Assembly (NCBI RefSeq): GCF_017562075.2
Contig: NC_054085.1
Location: 6,405,184 to 6,469,183 of the forward strand
Source of the DNA: Anopheles merus
Lineage: Eukaryota; Arthropoda; Insecta; Diptera; Culicidae
Direction of reading: 5' to 3'
Length of the DNA stretch: 64,000 nucleotides
Both the position numbers and the translations under genes were made by a program. Positions 39,601 through 54,030 of this stretch are shown here, in pieces. The notes under the pieces are model-generated. The model was not told the origin of the DNA. It saw nothing but the letters and a program-made list of their open reading frames with translations, and did not search any database. The first letter of the stretch is position 1. Every line of letters begins with the position of its first letter.

Positions 39601-40890
39601 GACACTCGGCGCAGCAGGACCCATCCATTTGCCGTTCGCCACGGGAGGTTATAAATCTGGCCCTCCAGTACCATTCCTTTACCGGGTTCGCTCGGTGAAT
39701 ACCCTTTTCGAGGCTGGTATGCATCTCCGCCCTACCGTAGGTGAACCACGCATGTCCTTGCTATCATGCATAATAAATCCTTCCCAAGGATTGCCTGAGT
39801 AAAGTGCGATATTGAAAAAGGGGAAGACACCACTGAATCCCCTCATGAACAAAGAGCACACAGCAGCACACCCGTGGTTTGACCCCTTTCATGCGCGTGC
39901 CGAGCCAGTGCCACTTTACCGCCGGATGTGTGTTGGTCACTGGGAAATGAAATGTTGGAAAACTTTTCCCACTCGAGCTCGACCTGAAGAATAGAACAGT
40001 GGAACCCGAGCTTCCAGAAGATTGTATCCAGCATCCGTCTCACTACGCGAGATAGTGGGTCGCGAATTTTGCTTCCGTTTCGCTACATCACATTAGTGAC
40101 CGAATTTAATTCCGGGTTGATCATGCAGGGACTGCAAGAAATGCTGTCGCAGAAAGCTACTATCTGATAAAACGTATGCAGGTCTCGTACTTTCTTCTTC
40201 GATGTCACTGTGGAGAACGTTTCAAGGATACATTCAGCAACGGCGACACGAAAGACGAAGCGGGAACAAAGCGCAACGCTCACATGATCCCCATCAGCAA
40301 GTGCTCCCGTGTTTCCGTTCGCTGTTAAGTAACGTCCGACATCCACGGATACTCTCTCTATCTCTCTCTCTCTTTAGCTCCCTGTATAATTCATTGTATA
40401 AAACAAGACCCAAAAAAAATATCTTTCAAACTTTTCTCCGAAAAAAATCTCCCTCGTTGTTTTATTTTTTTTCTTGGAACGTTTTCAAAGTTTGACGCGT
40501 ACCCCTAGGTACACATTTATTTTCACTAGCCAACCACCAACCACGTTACACGAAAAACCCGTGAGAGGGGAGTTTGTCTTTACGTTTAAAAAAATGCACA
40601 ACCGCACAAGTACTACCGGGCAATCCAGCGGGCTGTGCTAATGTAACCCTTTCAGGTGATGAAAAATAAGAAGCGAACGCTTCTTAGCTTACCTGCAAAA
40701 AAGTGTGCAGAACGCGTTGCTAGGAATGGGTGTGAGGAATAACGCAAGGGTTAGCGGATGTTACTTCCTTCGGGAGACATTGTAAGCTAACTTTTCTGCC
40801 ATATGTCATCCTTTCGTGCGCGACCGTATCCTCCCGGAGGGAAAATGGATGGCAAGATAGATGATGGTGGTACAATCTAACTGGGTTCAC

Positions 40891-40915
40891 GCTGCTGCTG
40901 CTGCTGCTGCTGCTG
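40891..40915. repeat. (GCT)8 microsatellite
   Basis: A perfect GCT/CTG triplet run of about 25 bp in the intron. Confidence 0.95.
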
Positions 40916-43900
40916 GGGCTTAATATTGTTTGCCGTGAAAATAAAAGCAAAACAGCGACAGGCAGATTTTACCCTGTCGTTTGATGTGGAAAACTTTTCT
41001 CACCTGGTTTGTGACATGTTAGGCGAATGTTAGTCAGTAATTCTTTACTCATATACCCCAACCAACGCAGATCTTGATCCTTTAAAATGCACAATTTCTT
41101 TTAAAAATATGAATTTAAAACTAAATAACATTCGTTAAAAACTTCATTGGTTGATTAAGTGTATGAATACTACATTGTCTCAGTTTCACATTTAAAAGTA
41201 TTTGTACACAAAAAAAAACTTTCTTATTTGCATTTTTATGTATTATGCAACGCAAGTATTCTGGAAGAGACATTTCAGAGATTTATTTACAATAGAATGT
41301 TTTGGTTGTCATTTGTGCTGGTTCATATTATTTTCAATAAGCGTTATGCTATTGTCTAAATGCTACATAACATTAATTTGCGTGCTCCATTTCATCATTT
41401 TATTCCGTATAATTCCTAACCAAAATTGCGCGATCTAGGCAATAGGTATAATTGGAATCGTTTTAAAATAGATGTAGGAAAGGAAATCATTTTAAAAAAA
41501 AACGTTTGACGGCTTTTTTTTTCAAGACAAAAATATTGGTTTTAAATAATAATATTTGATTGCTTTTATTTGGAAGATACATTTTTGGCCTTATTGTGGG
41601 AATGCAGTAATTTAAATTAAACACGTTTTAAATTTTCCTTCATTCAAACCAATCACATCGTTTGCTTCAATCCCCCAGCCAAAAGCAGAGACACAATGTC
41701 CCAGCCAAACAAAACATTTAAAAAATGCTACTCACAAACGCCACCAAGACAGCTGGAACGCTGTCCGTGCCCATAAAAGCAGCTTAATATTATGCTGGCA
41801 AAAGTTTCGCGTCGCGGTAAGCATAAATCAAAATGTAATGAATTTTTAACAAACTTTCCACACCGAACATGGAAAACGTTTTGCGATACAGAATGAAGCT
41901 TCCATCCCAGCACACCGGGCAGACAACCGTCAGCCGCGCGCCAGTGTGTCGTTTGAAATGTGCAGAAATGATTCGCTTCGCTCTTGACTCGCTTTCCCTC
42001 ATTGCATTTCGTACACTCGTTTGTTGAATCGATAATTACATATGTTTTTCGTACGCCTTATTTCCAACGCCGAACTTTTAACAACAGACACACACTTACA
42101 CGCGCACACGTACGTTCGCCTACACGCATTACAGGCACACTTTTTGGCATACAATTATCTCAACGCCACGTGACGAACTGCCACGTTCGGTGTTTTGTAT
42201 TGGGCACGCATAAAGCATCCTACCGACACAGCTGTGCGCCTGCAGGTTCTTCCCCGGTTGATGAAGTTTAACAATCGCTACCTCAAAAAGCCGAGCCGCA
42301 TAAATTATGCACCAAGCAACGGCGACATCCCCGTTGCGCGCTCCGTTCGCATCATCCGTCAATGCGGCTGGCATACCGTACGGCAACTGATTCAAAAGTT
42401 ACTTCTACGCACTCATTGGCAAACAGGGGTTAGGGGACGAGCGAAAGAGAAGCGTGGAGGTGAAGGGACGCGCACATATTACGCTTTACAATCGGTGCTG
42501 TGCAAAGCAGGACGTGTAATTGAAACTAATGAACGGCTGATAGTGAAGTTTCGCGGGGTATAGCAGCAGTGGCTGGTGGAACGATGGCCCCGGGATGCGG
42601 CAACTCATTTTAAACTATGATAAATGAAACGAAGGTAAAATTAATTTCTGTACCAAGCAACAATCGGTGCATATGATTAATGGTACACAACGTGCAGTCG
42701 TTGCTGCTACCGCTTGTGTTCCTTCTGTTCACACGTTCCGATGCCACACCTCGGTGAGGAACATTACGGTTGTATCTATGTGTGTCAATTAAAAGAAAGA
42801 TTTATTTTTCATAGTTTTTTTTTTGCAAATTTAACATTACATTTTTCTGCTCGAACACGCTGAATGATTGATAGTCCTTCAAGGCTGATGCCTGGAACGT
42901 ACGTTTCTGTTGTTTGTTTTTTTTTTAACTATAAAAAAAATGTCTATTTTTTCATTTGCAATTTGTCACATGTTAAATACTATGGATTTTTACGCTCAGG
43001 TTATTTATTTTTTATTTATGCAATTTACATTTGTTTTGTTGTGTGACATCATTAGGGAGTTCCACCAAAACCCACACATACTTCCTCTTGAAGTAGGCGA
43101 AGCATATTCATCAGCTTTTTGTGAAACGACGTGAAAAAATCAATCACAATCGCAAATCATTCTTTACTGCATTGAAATCCCTCTTTACCTTGATTTATAT
43201 CGAATTGCTACAGAAATGTGCTTCACCAGCGCACTTCTGTTTATATGCACATAAACTCAATGTCACCATCAGCACATAAATTTAAATCCTGCTGTAGCAA
43301 AAATGATTTCCACCGTGCAAGACGATACGATGGCAAATAACGACATTTCCTTATAACCTCCCATCTTTTGGTGAAAAGAATCGGAGGTCTTTTTTGCACG
43401 TTTTTCCCGGAGTGCCCACAGCCAATCATTCATAAACAGCATGATTATTGCATTGCCATGAAGGTATCGTGGAAAATCGTTTCCTTGTTAGATAACGAAG
43501 CCATCTTTACTTTTCCCAGTGCGAATGCTTTGCGTGTGACGGCGCTGTGCTTAGGTACAAAGTTGAAAAGCTCACTAAAATAAGCATAAACTTGCATCTC
43601 GCTGTTTCGATTACATTGCTTTCTTTCTACTCGCCTGCTGAATGCAACCTTTCCTCCCCTGCTTGTCGCTTTATTCGTACAAAAGGCTCATACAGAATCC
43701 TTTATCTCGGTTAAGTTGGCGTTTCTGTGTGCATCCCTGCAACTTGCGTTGTAGAGTGCGCTACATGAGGAATCGACAGCCGGTGTTGGTTTATTTTGAA
43801 TTGTTCTTGGGTTATGCATATTTCAAACATTCACTACCATCGAATGACGAGGACAACGAACACAGCCTGAAAACCGGATGTTTCTGTGTATGTGTGGAGT

Positions 43901-45580
43901 TGAATAGGGCACTTTTGCTAGGCTTCCAAACTATACAAGTGTAGTGCGACAGTAAGAAAGGTTTCTTTGATGCATGTAAACCGTGCCCCAGGGAGAGTCT
44001 CCGATGCACGTGTCGGTTTCGACACGGAATGTTCGGGGAACCCTTCTTAAAGGAATTCCTTATTACACTTCGATAGCGAAGAGACTGTTGCCACTGCTCT
44101 GAAGCGGCTCCCAGTCCACCACCATCGAGAGTTACAATGAATGGGACGCAATATCGATCGGCAATGTAATGCCACATTCCACCCGTCCGAAGGTGCCAGG
44201 TGGATGGAATGGCCCTGGCAATAGATGAGAATAATAAAGAACGTCAGCCAGAAAGGACCTTTTTGTAGTAACTACTTCACGAAATCAATACACTGTTGCG
44301 ATAGAATATTTGTGTAGTACAGCACAAGTACCAATACATTCAAATAAGGTGTATTTACATCATGCAATTATTATTTTATGGTTTCTACAAAATCTTTATT
44401 TTTTCACGGTGTATACAAAATAACAAAAATTTAATTGTTTTTTTAACTTTTTCTAACATTTTTTATTGCTATCGTCCAGAACTATGTAGACTTTTTTTTG
44501 TATTTTTCTGATGTATTCCTATCGAATATAATTGTATTATTCGGTTTTAGAATTGTTTGATTTAACCAGCCCTTTAAGCTTTGTTAACGTACACAATCGA
44601 TCAATTCTGAGTTATAAAGCTCGTTTTAAATTATAAACAAATATTTACAGCAAATTCGAGTCTGGTGCGCGTGCATGTGGTTAAATAGAAAATATGATAA
44701 ATTTATCAGCCAAAACAACGACACCAACACTGGCACCAACAGTGGCAAAATTGTGAACAACAATTCATCTCAAACTCTCACACCGTAAAAACGTCAATAA
44801 TTGCATTTACCCGTTTCCTGCTGCAACAAAAAACGACAAACATCTAAAGAACAACCTCCCCCCGGTAGGCAAATGGGCGGTACAATTTGTTTTACAATTC
44901 ACGCTTCCACCAACGTAAGTAGCGGTGCGGAAAATTAAACACTAATGATTCCCAGCAATCGCATCACGTTGCACCAGTGAGCGGGAATAGTAAAAGCTCC
45001 ATTTCATCGTGCCAGGATGATATCGGGAAATGGGATGATAATTTTGCTTTCCTCCCATGCGTCCCCATGTCCCATGCGGATGAAACGCCATGCATGTGTG
45101 AAGAATATGAGTGCTGCATAAATGCCCGCTTGCATTAGGAAAGGCAGGGGCTGGTTTGGTGTAATTTTTGCACAGCACCTGATACTTATGTGCGGCGGCT
45201 GCTTGTATGCGGTGATTACTGAAAAGCTGAGCACACTCTGCTGAAGGAGGGAAGGCGGGCCGTAGCGATGGTTTACGCCACCGTTGATAGTGGTGTTGGC
45301 GGCTGTGATTTATTCGTTTCGGTTTGTGTGTGCACACTGTGAAGCTTCAATCGTAACGAAACAATCGCAAAATTCGGTGCACCTGCGGTGTGTGGAAATA
45401 AGTAAAGCTACATCCAACACATCTATCGATCAATCCCAAAGCCGTTGCTTTACCCGGGTATCGGGAAGAGGGCGTATTTGCTTTATCGAATATTTTATGG
45501 TACAGCTCCACCACCGGCAGTGCTGAAACTTTCGCATGAAAACAATCCTAAACCAACCCGCTTTCTTTTCCCACCATTCC

Positions 45581-45626
45581 GTTGGGGGTGGTGGTGTGGG
45601 AGAGGTATATGGAGGCGGGGGGGGGG
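45581..45626 (+). other. G-rich tract with G-quadruplex potential
   Basis: A GGGGG run, GGTGGTGTGGG, then an uninterrupted run of ten G at 45617-45626 on the plus strand. The grouping of G runs could form a quadruplex; function unknown. Confidence 0.5.
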
Positions 45627-48078
45627 TCAAAACTAAGCGCACAGTTAAAATAAATCCCTCCTACTCTGTGGGATGTGGAGTGGTGTTGTAGCTTTCGCTG
45701 CTCCCTTGTAGGGAACGGTATAATGGATAGCACTGCAAACTATTTACGCTCCTGTTGGAAAAACCTACATCCCCCCTCCCCTCTCTCCAAAACACATCGT
45801 ATTCTCCATTCCACTTCGTGCAAGTTGGTAAGCATAATCATCAACAATCACCACAACCACACCAGTGGGAGGAGATTCTCCAAACGGTGCAAAATTTGCT
45901 CCACGATCGGCCCCATCATACCTTGCCGCTGTGGTGAGCTTGGTGGTTGGAGGATGCGTGGAAAGAAAAGCACATCGAAATACCCATCGAAAGCCACCAC
46001 CATCGGTTCAAAGCGCAAGCCACCACTTCACCTAGGTTTTCCCATCGAGGCTTATAATTTGAAACAAAACCGATTTGAAAAAAAAGGAAACCGAATCAGC
46101 CAGCTCTACCACCGAACCAGGAAGACAGCAAGCAGCTTTATGACTAGCAGAGTGTGTTTTTTTTTTTTTTAATTCGCTCCACCACCGAGCACGGGACGAA
46201 TGATGTTTGTTTAACGCGATGATTATTTATACCGATGGTACAATTTACGTATTCAAGCCACGGTTAAACGAATTTGTTTACATTTAGTATGACAAGTTTT
46301 TTTTATTAAAAATTGGTTCGGCTTTATAATTTTACTGTAAATGTTAAATAAGTAAAAGTTATACGGAAATACGACACCAGTTGCAGCTGCTAATCACGAC
46401 ACGAAATTACTAATGTTAAATCGTTGTGATATTAAATCGTTACCTTCTCTAATGAACGCAGGCGTCGTTACGCACACAGTGTGCTTTACTCGAGAAAAGG
46501 ATGAAGAAAAAAGTCAAATTTACTAACCCATTCATCAGCTTCCGGTAAACAACCGCAACGGGTCCATTTGCAAAGCATAAACAGATAGTTTACGAGCCTT
46601 AAGTGAGCTCGTTTGCGTCTGACGATAATGATGTTTGGGGAAGGCTGCGGACGATGAGCTTTGTTGTTGCCTCCGGAAGCTACCGGCTAATGTGTGCTTA
46701 AGCAGTTAAAAAGAAAAAAAAACTAATGTAAAGCAACACCCCCAACAAAAGATGAACAAAAATCATCGTACAACTTGCTTCTTTATCCAGCAGCATCGTT
46801 CGGTTGGGAGTGTTTAACGCGTCGAGAGCGCATTAAATAATCTGGTAAGATTATCTCGTATGCCTCGCATATGGTGGTAACACAGGCATCAACTGTGCAG
46901 GAGAGGGTAGGTTGCGAAAGACAAATGTGTCACAATTCATTCACACACATCCTTGCTGTCGAGTACGGGGGGCCACGAGTGTCGATGCCACGCACCTCGG
47001 TAGTACGTGTCAGTTTAAGAGTGTATGTGATTTAGTGCTCCATTGGCACACGTTTTATAGGATTTTTATCCCACTGTCCGTACACCTTGTTAGGTGGTTG
47101 CCGAAAGCTGTTGGATGCAAAGGGTTCACGCAACCCCGTAAGCACTTATGTTGTGTTCATTTGTCTCCGGCTGCGAAGCAGCGCCTGCCCACCTTTTAGG
47201 CTGACAGGGGGACCTACATTACGCCTAAATGATGCATCGTGAAAGAGTGAGATAAAGCGGACAACGTTGAACAGACGGTGTGCGGTTGTTCATCGTCCGC
47301 TTGCGCGTGTGAGTGTGTTTTTGTGTTGGGTTGAGTACTATGCTTAAGGGTGTCATTCTGTGGAAAAATACATCCCTGTCTTCCCAGAAAAAAATTGTAT
47401 CTTTCTAGGTAAAAAAAAAACATCATCCCATTGCCACGATCTCTTTACTCGGTGTAACCCAAGCCCTGAGTCTTTAGAGAAGCCCGTATCACACAATTCC
47501 ATTAGTCGAATGAGTCACTGCTAATAGAGTTATTCTCCTGGCAGCTGTGTAGTCCAGCCTGCGGTTCGTATTATACACTTTAACACACGGTTGTCTTGTC
47601 CCTACACCGGCCCAAATGTTGGCCTCACAAAGGAGTCAAGAAAATTCCTTTGGATATTCATTTCATCCTAGGGGGCAGCGCACATTCGACTTTTCCGCAT
47701 CTGTCAACTACACCAGAGAGTGCTCTATTTGCCCGAGGAGCCATTATTTCTTCATCAAGGTTGGTTATCGTTTGAGTCATTGTTCCAGTTCGCCAACCCT
47801 GTGCGTACAATGCGCCCACAACCCCTTTCCAAAACCAGCGCGTCAAATAGTCCTGCCACCCGGCTAATAATTGATGTCTGTTTGCGATGCAAAAGCAACA
47901 GCAACGGCTTCAAGTCAAAGGTTGCTCCAGTTTTCCAGGCAGCGTCTACGCTTGCGCCCAGTACCTAAGAGTCCTTGCCTATCGTTTGTCCATTGAGCAA
48001 CGGCAGTGGAATAATTCAATCATTAGCACTCATCCTTTTTTTCTATTTCTCTTTCTCCTTTCCGATTCACTGGTGCAG

Positions 48079-48260
48079 ATTCGACTCGGTGACATCTACC
48101 ATCTGGCGCGCTCGATGATGAGCGGGAAAACGTTCGCCCTGCCGACGGGCTGGTGGCCCCACGAAGCCTCCCGCCGGCTTGCCATCCTGTGCGTTACCAC
48201 CGTGGCCCTGCTATTTGCCCGGCTACAGATCATGGGCTCCCAGCTGCCCGTTTTTACCAG
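48079..48260 (+). CDS. Tmtc3: Tmtc3 internal exon (loop plus SQLPVFTR motif)
   Basis: Exon of 182 bp preceded by a long pyrimidine tract ending GGTGCAG and followed by CAG|GTGAGT. It encodes about 60 residues beginning IRLGDIYHLARSMMSGK and ending ARLQIMGSQLPVFTR. The first half is a hydrophilic loop, variable across the family. A basic HEASRRL turn precedes a hydrophobic helix (LAILCVTTVALLFA). The final RLQIMGSQLPVFTR matches the RVQVIQSQLPVFTRFDNPA signature of TMTC3 and opens the TMTC/DUF1736 domain. The last two bases (AG) join the A at 57895 to form the Arg codon. The open frame extends upstream into the intron, but the homology and the AG acceptor fix the exon start at 48079. Confidence 0.94.
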
Positions 48261-50641
48261 GTGAGTACATATCATGCGCACGTGTACTACGCTTCGAAAC
48301 CACCGGGTCGTCCCTCGAAGGTATGCAAAGGCCGAAAAATTGATTACGACTGTCGAGGGGACGACGCCATAGGTCGTTTGTGCCAGCCATCGGTCATCGG
48401 ATATTGGTTTGTGACATTGAAGAGCCGGGCTGCGTTCCTCACGACGGGATGCATGGGAAGCTCACGGGAATGTCGAACGGTGGCCGATACAGCACGATTC
48501 GATTAATTTGTCTGCTAATGCACACCGATGCTTGGTTCACTATAGTTGGCTTTTATAAGCTACTCCATTTCAAAACAATTTGGCGTGGACCTCTTTTGGC
48601 CATTCGAGCAGGGAAGGATTCAGAGAGGATGTTCGTGTATCGCCGGTAATTATTTATAGTAGTTTATGGCACCAATTAAATACGCTACCCTCTCTGCACT
48701 CAAGTTTCTGCTCCAAAAATGTTTCGCAAAATTTGACAATCTTGATAATGATTTGATACGATGGTGAGCTGATAATGTATTGAATTATTGACTATTATAC
48801 TGGCATGTTGTCCAACGCATTTAATACAGCTTACTACCGCAGCCTTTTATAGGCATCTTTCTGTCGGCTCTCTTTAATTTGGATTGTCATTTTAGCTGCA
48901 AAACATTATTCACTTTAAACTCGAAATAGAATTTAGCATTGTTGAATTATTTCCTATTTGTTATGTTAGTTTGCACAGCTCCCAAATTCAACGAATCTCT
49001 GTGACATAATGTAGCTCCTTTTCATTATAAAACTAAGGTACGAGTGTATGACATTCCTCTACAACTTAAATTGTGTTTCCATGTACGTTTAGCGTGTAAA
49101 ATATCTGAAACATTGTTACAGTTCATTAAAATCCGCTGCACGATCCGTTACCAAACCGTGACTGACCGACTGGCCTGCAAGAACCCGCAGTCAATGGGCC
49201 GCATAGCCGTCAGAAGCTTACCCAATTTGAGCAACCAGAAAATCCCTCCTCATTAAAACAACCGGGCACGGTTGTTGCCTTCCAGCTCAGTTAGTTAACA
49301 ACATAGCAATAGCAACATAGCAAAAAAAGCATCCAACGCTTCCGCTTGCACGGAATAGGTGTCCGCCCTGGCACACTCTCGGTCGGTATGATAAATCACC
49401 CATGAATGTAATTTCCGCCTACTGCGTTAGGCAAAAGCGTTGTAAAATCAAACTACTTGTCTGCCGTAAGCTAAAGCCACCTCCCTCACGGGAAGCTCAC
49501 GTTACGGTGCCGTACGCACCTGCCCGATGTGTGATTTTCCGGAGGATTTACTACGACCATGTCGACCCGTAAACTATGTGCACTGCTGCAATCTCACACG
49601 CTGATGGGGAAAGTAGGCACGAACCGAACCGAACAAGTCGAGCACAAGGACAGACCGGCTCAGTGCGGAAGGATACGGTGCATCGGTGTTGGGCTGGGAT
49701 AAACGTACCAGGGGGCTGGTTTAACATGGTCCACCGTATAAACAACAATGCTCATCGGCTATCGATTGGATGACACGATGCGCCGAAGGGTCACTGCGGG
49801 CAACCTGGGTGCGGTAATGTTGCGAAAGCGCCTGGAGCTGTGAACATGATGCCCATGGTCGTATATCAAACTTCAAAATCAGACACATACACAAACACAC
49901 ATTTACGCGTATAAGCTGGCAGACCGAGGAAACGACCGGTACGGTCCCGACATGGTTTCGAACCCGCCTCTGCGATGTGAGAGATACGAGAGAATTTAAT
50001 TAGGATTACGGTCTTTCTGTGCTGCGAAGGAACTGCAGACCGGTCACACCAGTACCATTCCGTATCCGTCCCCAGCTTCAACACACGCTCTGTCATCGCT
50101 GGCTGGACACGGACAACCACCACCGATGCCGCTTGTTCCGCTATCGATCTGCTAACATGTGACACCGGGTCGCCATTCCCCTTCTTTCCAGCTACAATCG
50201 ACCATTGTCGGAACATGTGGCAAGCAATGGTCAACTCATCTCAACCTTAACTGGCATTGTTTCTTGCACCGGCTAGCAGTTGCATGAAACTTCTAGCAAG
50301 TGGTTACTTCTTTCTATGCGTTTTGCAATGAGAGCAATCGTTAAGCTTGAAGTGCATCGCCATTTCGACCACGACAAGACGTGGTCTTCGGTTTTGCTCT
50401 CATTCGGTGAGGCAGTCTTTGCTCGACATATTTTTTTCTAGTGCTTCCAAATTTACAACATTATAAACCTTCATTAGCTACAGCCTTGTGCCTCGCACGT
50501 TCGATAACAAAAGTCAATTGAAGACAGCTTAACGGTTCACCGTAGGATTTAAGAAAATTGTGATTTGAGTTTGTTATTACAAGCTTTTGATTTTAAATAT
50601 TTTCCCTTTAAATGTTACCGTAGTATTTTAACAATAATTTT

Positions 50642-51352
50642 GGACTCTTTTTTACTTTCAAGATCGTAGGCTGAAATTTCAGCCTGTCAACTGTTTGCAT
50701 TGTTTAGCTGTTTTCGAGCTGCTACCAAAGTGGTTATAATATACAGGTGGGCTTATCCCGAGGTGTATGTATTTAGAAAAGGTTGATTTTTATTGTCGCT
50801 TCTGCCGGGCGACATTTTGGGAGACATCTGTCAACCCCTGCATACAAATTTCGAAAATGTATTTGGACCAGGTGGGCTTTTTGCATGTTTTAGGAACCAA
50901 ATTTGAACATCATTTTTTGACAGGGCGTGTGAAAACTTTTCCTCAAACAGGCTTTCTGGTAACTTGACGAATACAAAAATCATTAAAATCATCATTCGAT
51001 TCAGTAAAAGGTCTTCAATCACGTGAAATTCTGCTAATTGTAAGCTAAATCAAATCAGAACGACTTAACATAAATTATGATTCGGTAGAACATGTTTCGA
51101 TTAGACCAATTTCAGCTAAGTATGTGTATGTGCTAAGTGTATGTCTACATACACTTTGGTTCTACATTCCACCACCATTTCATTCCATTTTTTGGAGCAG
51201 GTACTCGAATCTAATTCTAGCTTTGTGGCTGAAATAGTCTAGGCTGAAATTCGCAGGATAGTTTGGTGTGAGATTTTGTATGGAGTGTTGACATGATTTC
51301 AGTCGTCAACGATCAAACTCTATATAAAAAGCTAGCTAGTATCGTGAAAGGC
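50642..51352 (+). mobile_element. Family-A MITE, copy 3
   Basis: Same order of landmarks as copy 2: AGGCTGAAATTTCAGCCTGT, GTGGTTATAATATACAGGTG, TTTTTGACAGGGCGTGTG, GAGCAGGTACTCGAATCTAA, then TATGGAGTGTTGACATGATT and CGTGAAAGGCC at the right end. The left terminus is degraded (GGACTCTTTT), and about 160 bp of extra or diverged sequence lies in the middle (around 51000-51150). It is the oldest-looking of the three copies. Confidence 0.8.
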
Positions 51353-52819
51353 CACTATGCTGTGTAAACCCGTCAAATTGAAAGATTAACTATATTTAAT
51401 TAACATATTGTGTAACGGTTAGATAGGCATTTCCGAAAACGATAGATGATACTTATTAGTTTCATCATTATTCACTGATTTCCAGATTGACACAAAATGT
51501 CTAAACCTTTCGAGAGAATTTCACCATCAATGATCGTATGACTAACTCTTATCGACATTACCCTCCATACCTATGTATATAACATCGTTGATCATCTACG
51601 CTCCATCAGGGAAATCGATCCGAACTGTATGATTGCGCACCGTATCCCATCCGACAAAAAAGAATCATCAAACCTTTGGGACGACCGAAACGAAAGGCTT
51701 CATTAAACATTAATTAATCCCCAGTAGCGGATGATTAAATTTCCATTAAGTGCATCCGAACCGAAGGGTCGATCGAACACCTCACCACCACAACGACCAC
51801 CGGCATCATCATCACCATCGTCCGCTCTGACCGAAATCAATGGCATGTAACAGAAAACCTCCCGAGAGTTTGGCAAGAACGGTGCAAATCGCAGGATCCA
51901 TAGCGTGAAAAAAAGAGAGAAAAGATTACCAACACTCTATGCCGATGAAACATGCCGCGTGCTTCCCTTGCGGAGGCCCAAAATAGTCGGTCACGGAAAT
52001 TGTTTGACGTGTCGCAAAAAAATGTGACACCCACCCTCTCTCGGTCGCTCCCACTCATCTCGTAAATGGTATGCACCGGCCGGAATTTTACGCCGGGTGC
52101 GTTCGGCAAAAATGAGTCAGACTGATTTAACGCGCCCTGCACGATGGAATTATTTCATGACGAATAAATAACGCAGCAAAAAGTGGATTGTAATTCTCCT
52201 CCTGGTCAGCCGCCGGCGCTGCATGAATCATTGAGCTTCGGAGAGCCGTGAAAAATCGGCTTATCTCATGCCTAAACCTTTCCGATTGACCAGTCAAGCA
52301 GATTCCCGTGTAGTGCCTTCGCATTGAACCGTTGAACCAAAATCGGATAAAATTCCTACACGAAACCTTGAATCGTGCGCGTGCAATACCACCGCTCCGC
52401 AATCGTTAGGCTCTCTCGTGCAGAGTTCATTTGCTTACGGAATAGCTTAGTGAACCATAAAGCAAGAATGTGCCTGTAGAAGCGGGGGCCGCAAAATAAA
52501 GAATCCCTCCCATACGTGACGCATCGTTTCGTCACCCGATTCGTCTCACTTTGCACCTCGTTGTCCCGGACACAATCCCAAACAAAAAAGGGAGCATGTC
52601 TTTCCCTGCACGCCATACCGATAGGAGAATAAGGTCAAGACACTTCCACAACGAGACAATGTAAAAACGACGAAAGAAAGCTTCGTCTACTACCTCTTCA
52701 TGTGCAGAAGAAAATAAAAGGTTCGGAAGGGGGCGAATAATAGGGCTTGAAGAAGGGAGCTGATAGCATGTGATGCTTGCTGGTTCATAAATTATGTTTC
52801 ATGTTTTGACGAGGGTCTT

Positions 52820-52929
<110 letters not shown>

Positions 52930-53834
52930 GCGCTCAAGCTTACTTCGGTGGCCGGTTAACGCAGCAGGAAGACGAGGGTACTCGAAATAAAATAAGCAAA
53001 ATATATGCCACCCCGTTCCGTTGCGAGTGATCCAGCGTGATCCGCTTTTTTTTTGTATGTGAAACAGGCATAAAACGGGAGATCATAGGTCACAGTTTCC
53101 TTCGGATCCCGGTCGGTGGAATGGATGAGCCAAGTGCGACCAAGAGGCACCAAGAGCTCGGGCGGACGGGATACGTGTCCCCCTGTATGGAAAAAGCCTA
53201 CTCGCCATGTTTCACTACACCATTTTCTTTCTGATTCTCTCACTTTCGCCCCTATTTGATATACTTTTTGCACGTGTGCTTGTCTGCTTTGCAATCGCTC
53301 GTGGGACTTTGTGCCGACTGTATCAACACAGCACATTCCACCCGAAAAAGGGAAAACTTTAACTTTCGATAGGTTTTTAATTTGATTTATGATAACAACA
53401 CAATCTCCTTCCCAGGCGATGATGTTTGGCATAGAACGGTTCGGTTGCATAGAATGGCAGTGCACTAGGCAAGCTCTTCTAGGTTTGCTTGTGAGTATGT
53501 TAAAAGGGGAAGAAGCATCTGGAGCTTTAAAACACACATTAAATCAACAACATACGATGGTACTGAAATGAGACTTATCATTTTGTTTCACACGTTCAAA
53601 TTTTACGGAAAACTTCCCGTTAAAAAAGGCGGGAAACTTTGTTCAAGTAAACTGGTTATATTTGAAAGAAAGATCTTCTGTATGTTCATCACGCGAAAAT
53701 CATTTCAGTTTTTTAATCTTTTATAAATCTGTTCATTAATTAACACGTTTAACAATATTCCATAGTACTTTCTGTTCTGCTATATCATTCGGTAAAACTG
53801 ATATTAATTATAATGTTAGCTTCTGTATTCAAGA

Positions 53835-54030
53835 GTGTCTCGACGCTCTCCTGGTACTGACGACTATACGACTTACCAACATGCCCGTCATGGGTTCAAG
53901 CTTCAAATGGATGTAGGACTGACTTTCCTGCTATGGGGGGAAATCAATAAGTCACTGAATGCCAAGTTCATAAGTGGTACATTCAGGCTTTGCCCGACAA
54001 CGGTTGTTGAGCTAAAAGAAAAAGAATAAG
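53835..54030 (+). mobile_element. tRNA-derived SINE, copy D
   Basis: Starts GTGTCTCGACGCTCTCCTGG, carries GACGACTATACGACTTACCA in the A-box region and GTCATGGGTTCAAGC as B-box, and ends GTTGTTGAGCTAAAAG with an A/AAG-rich tail. ATTCAAGA flanks it exactly on both sides (53827-53834, 54031-54038), a clear 8-bp target-site duplication of a retroposed SINE. Confidence 0.88.
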
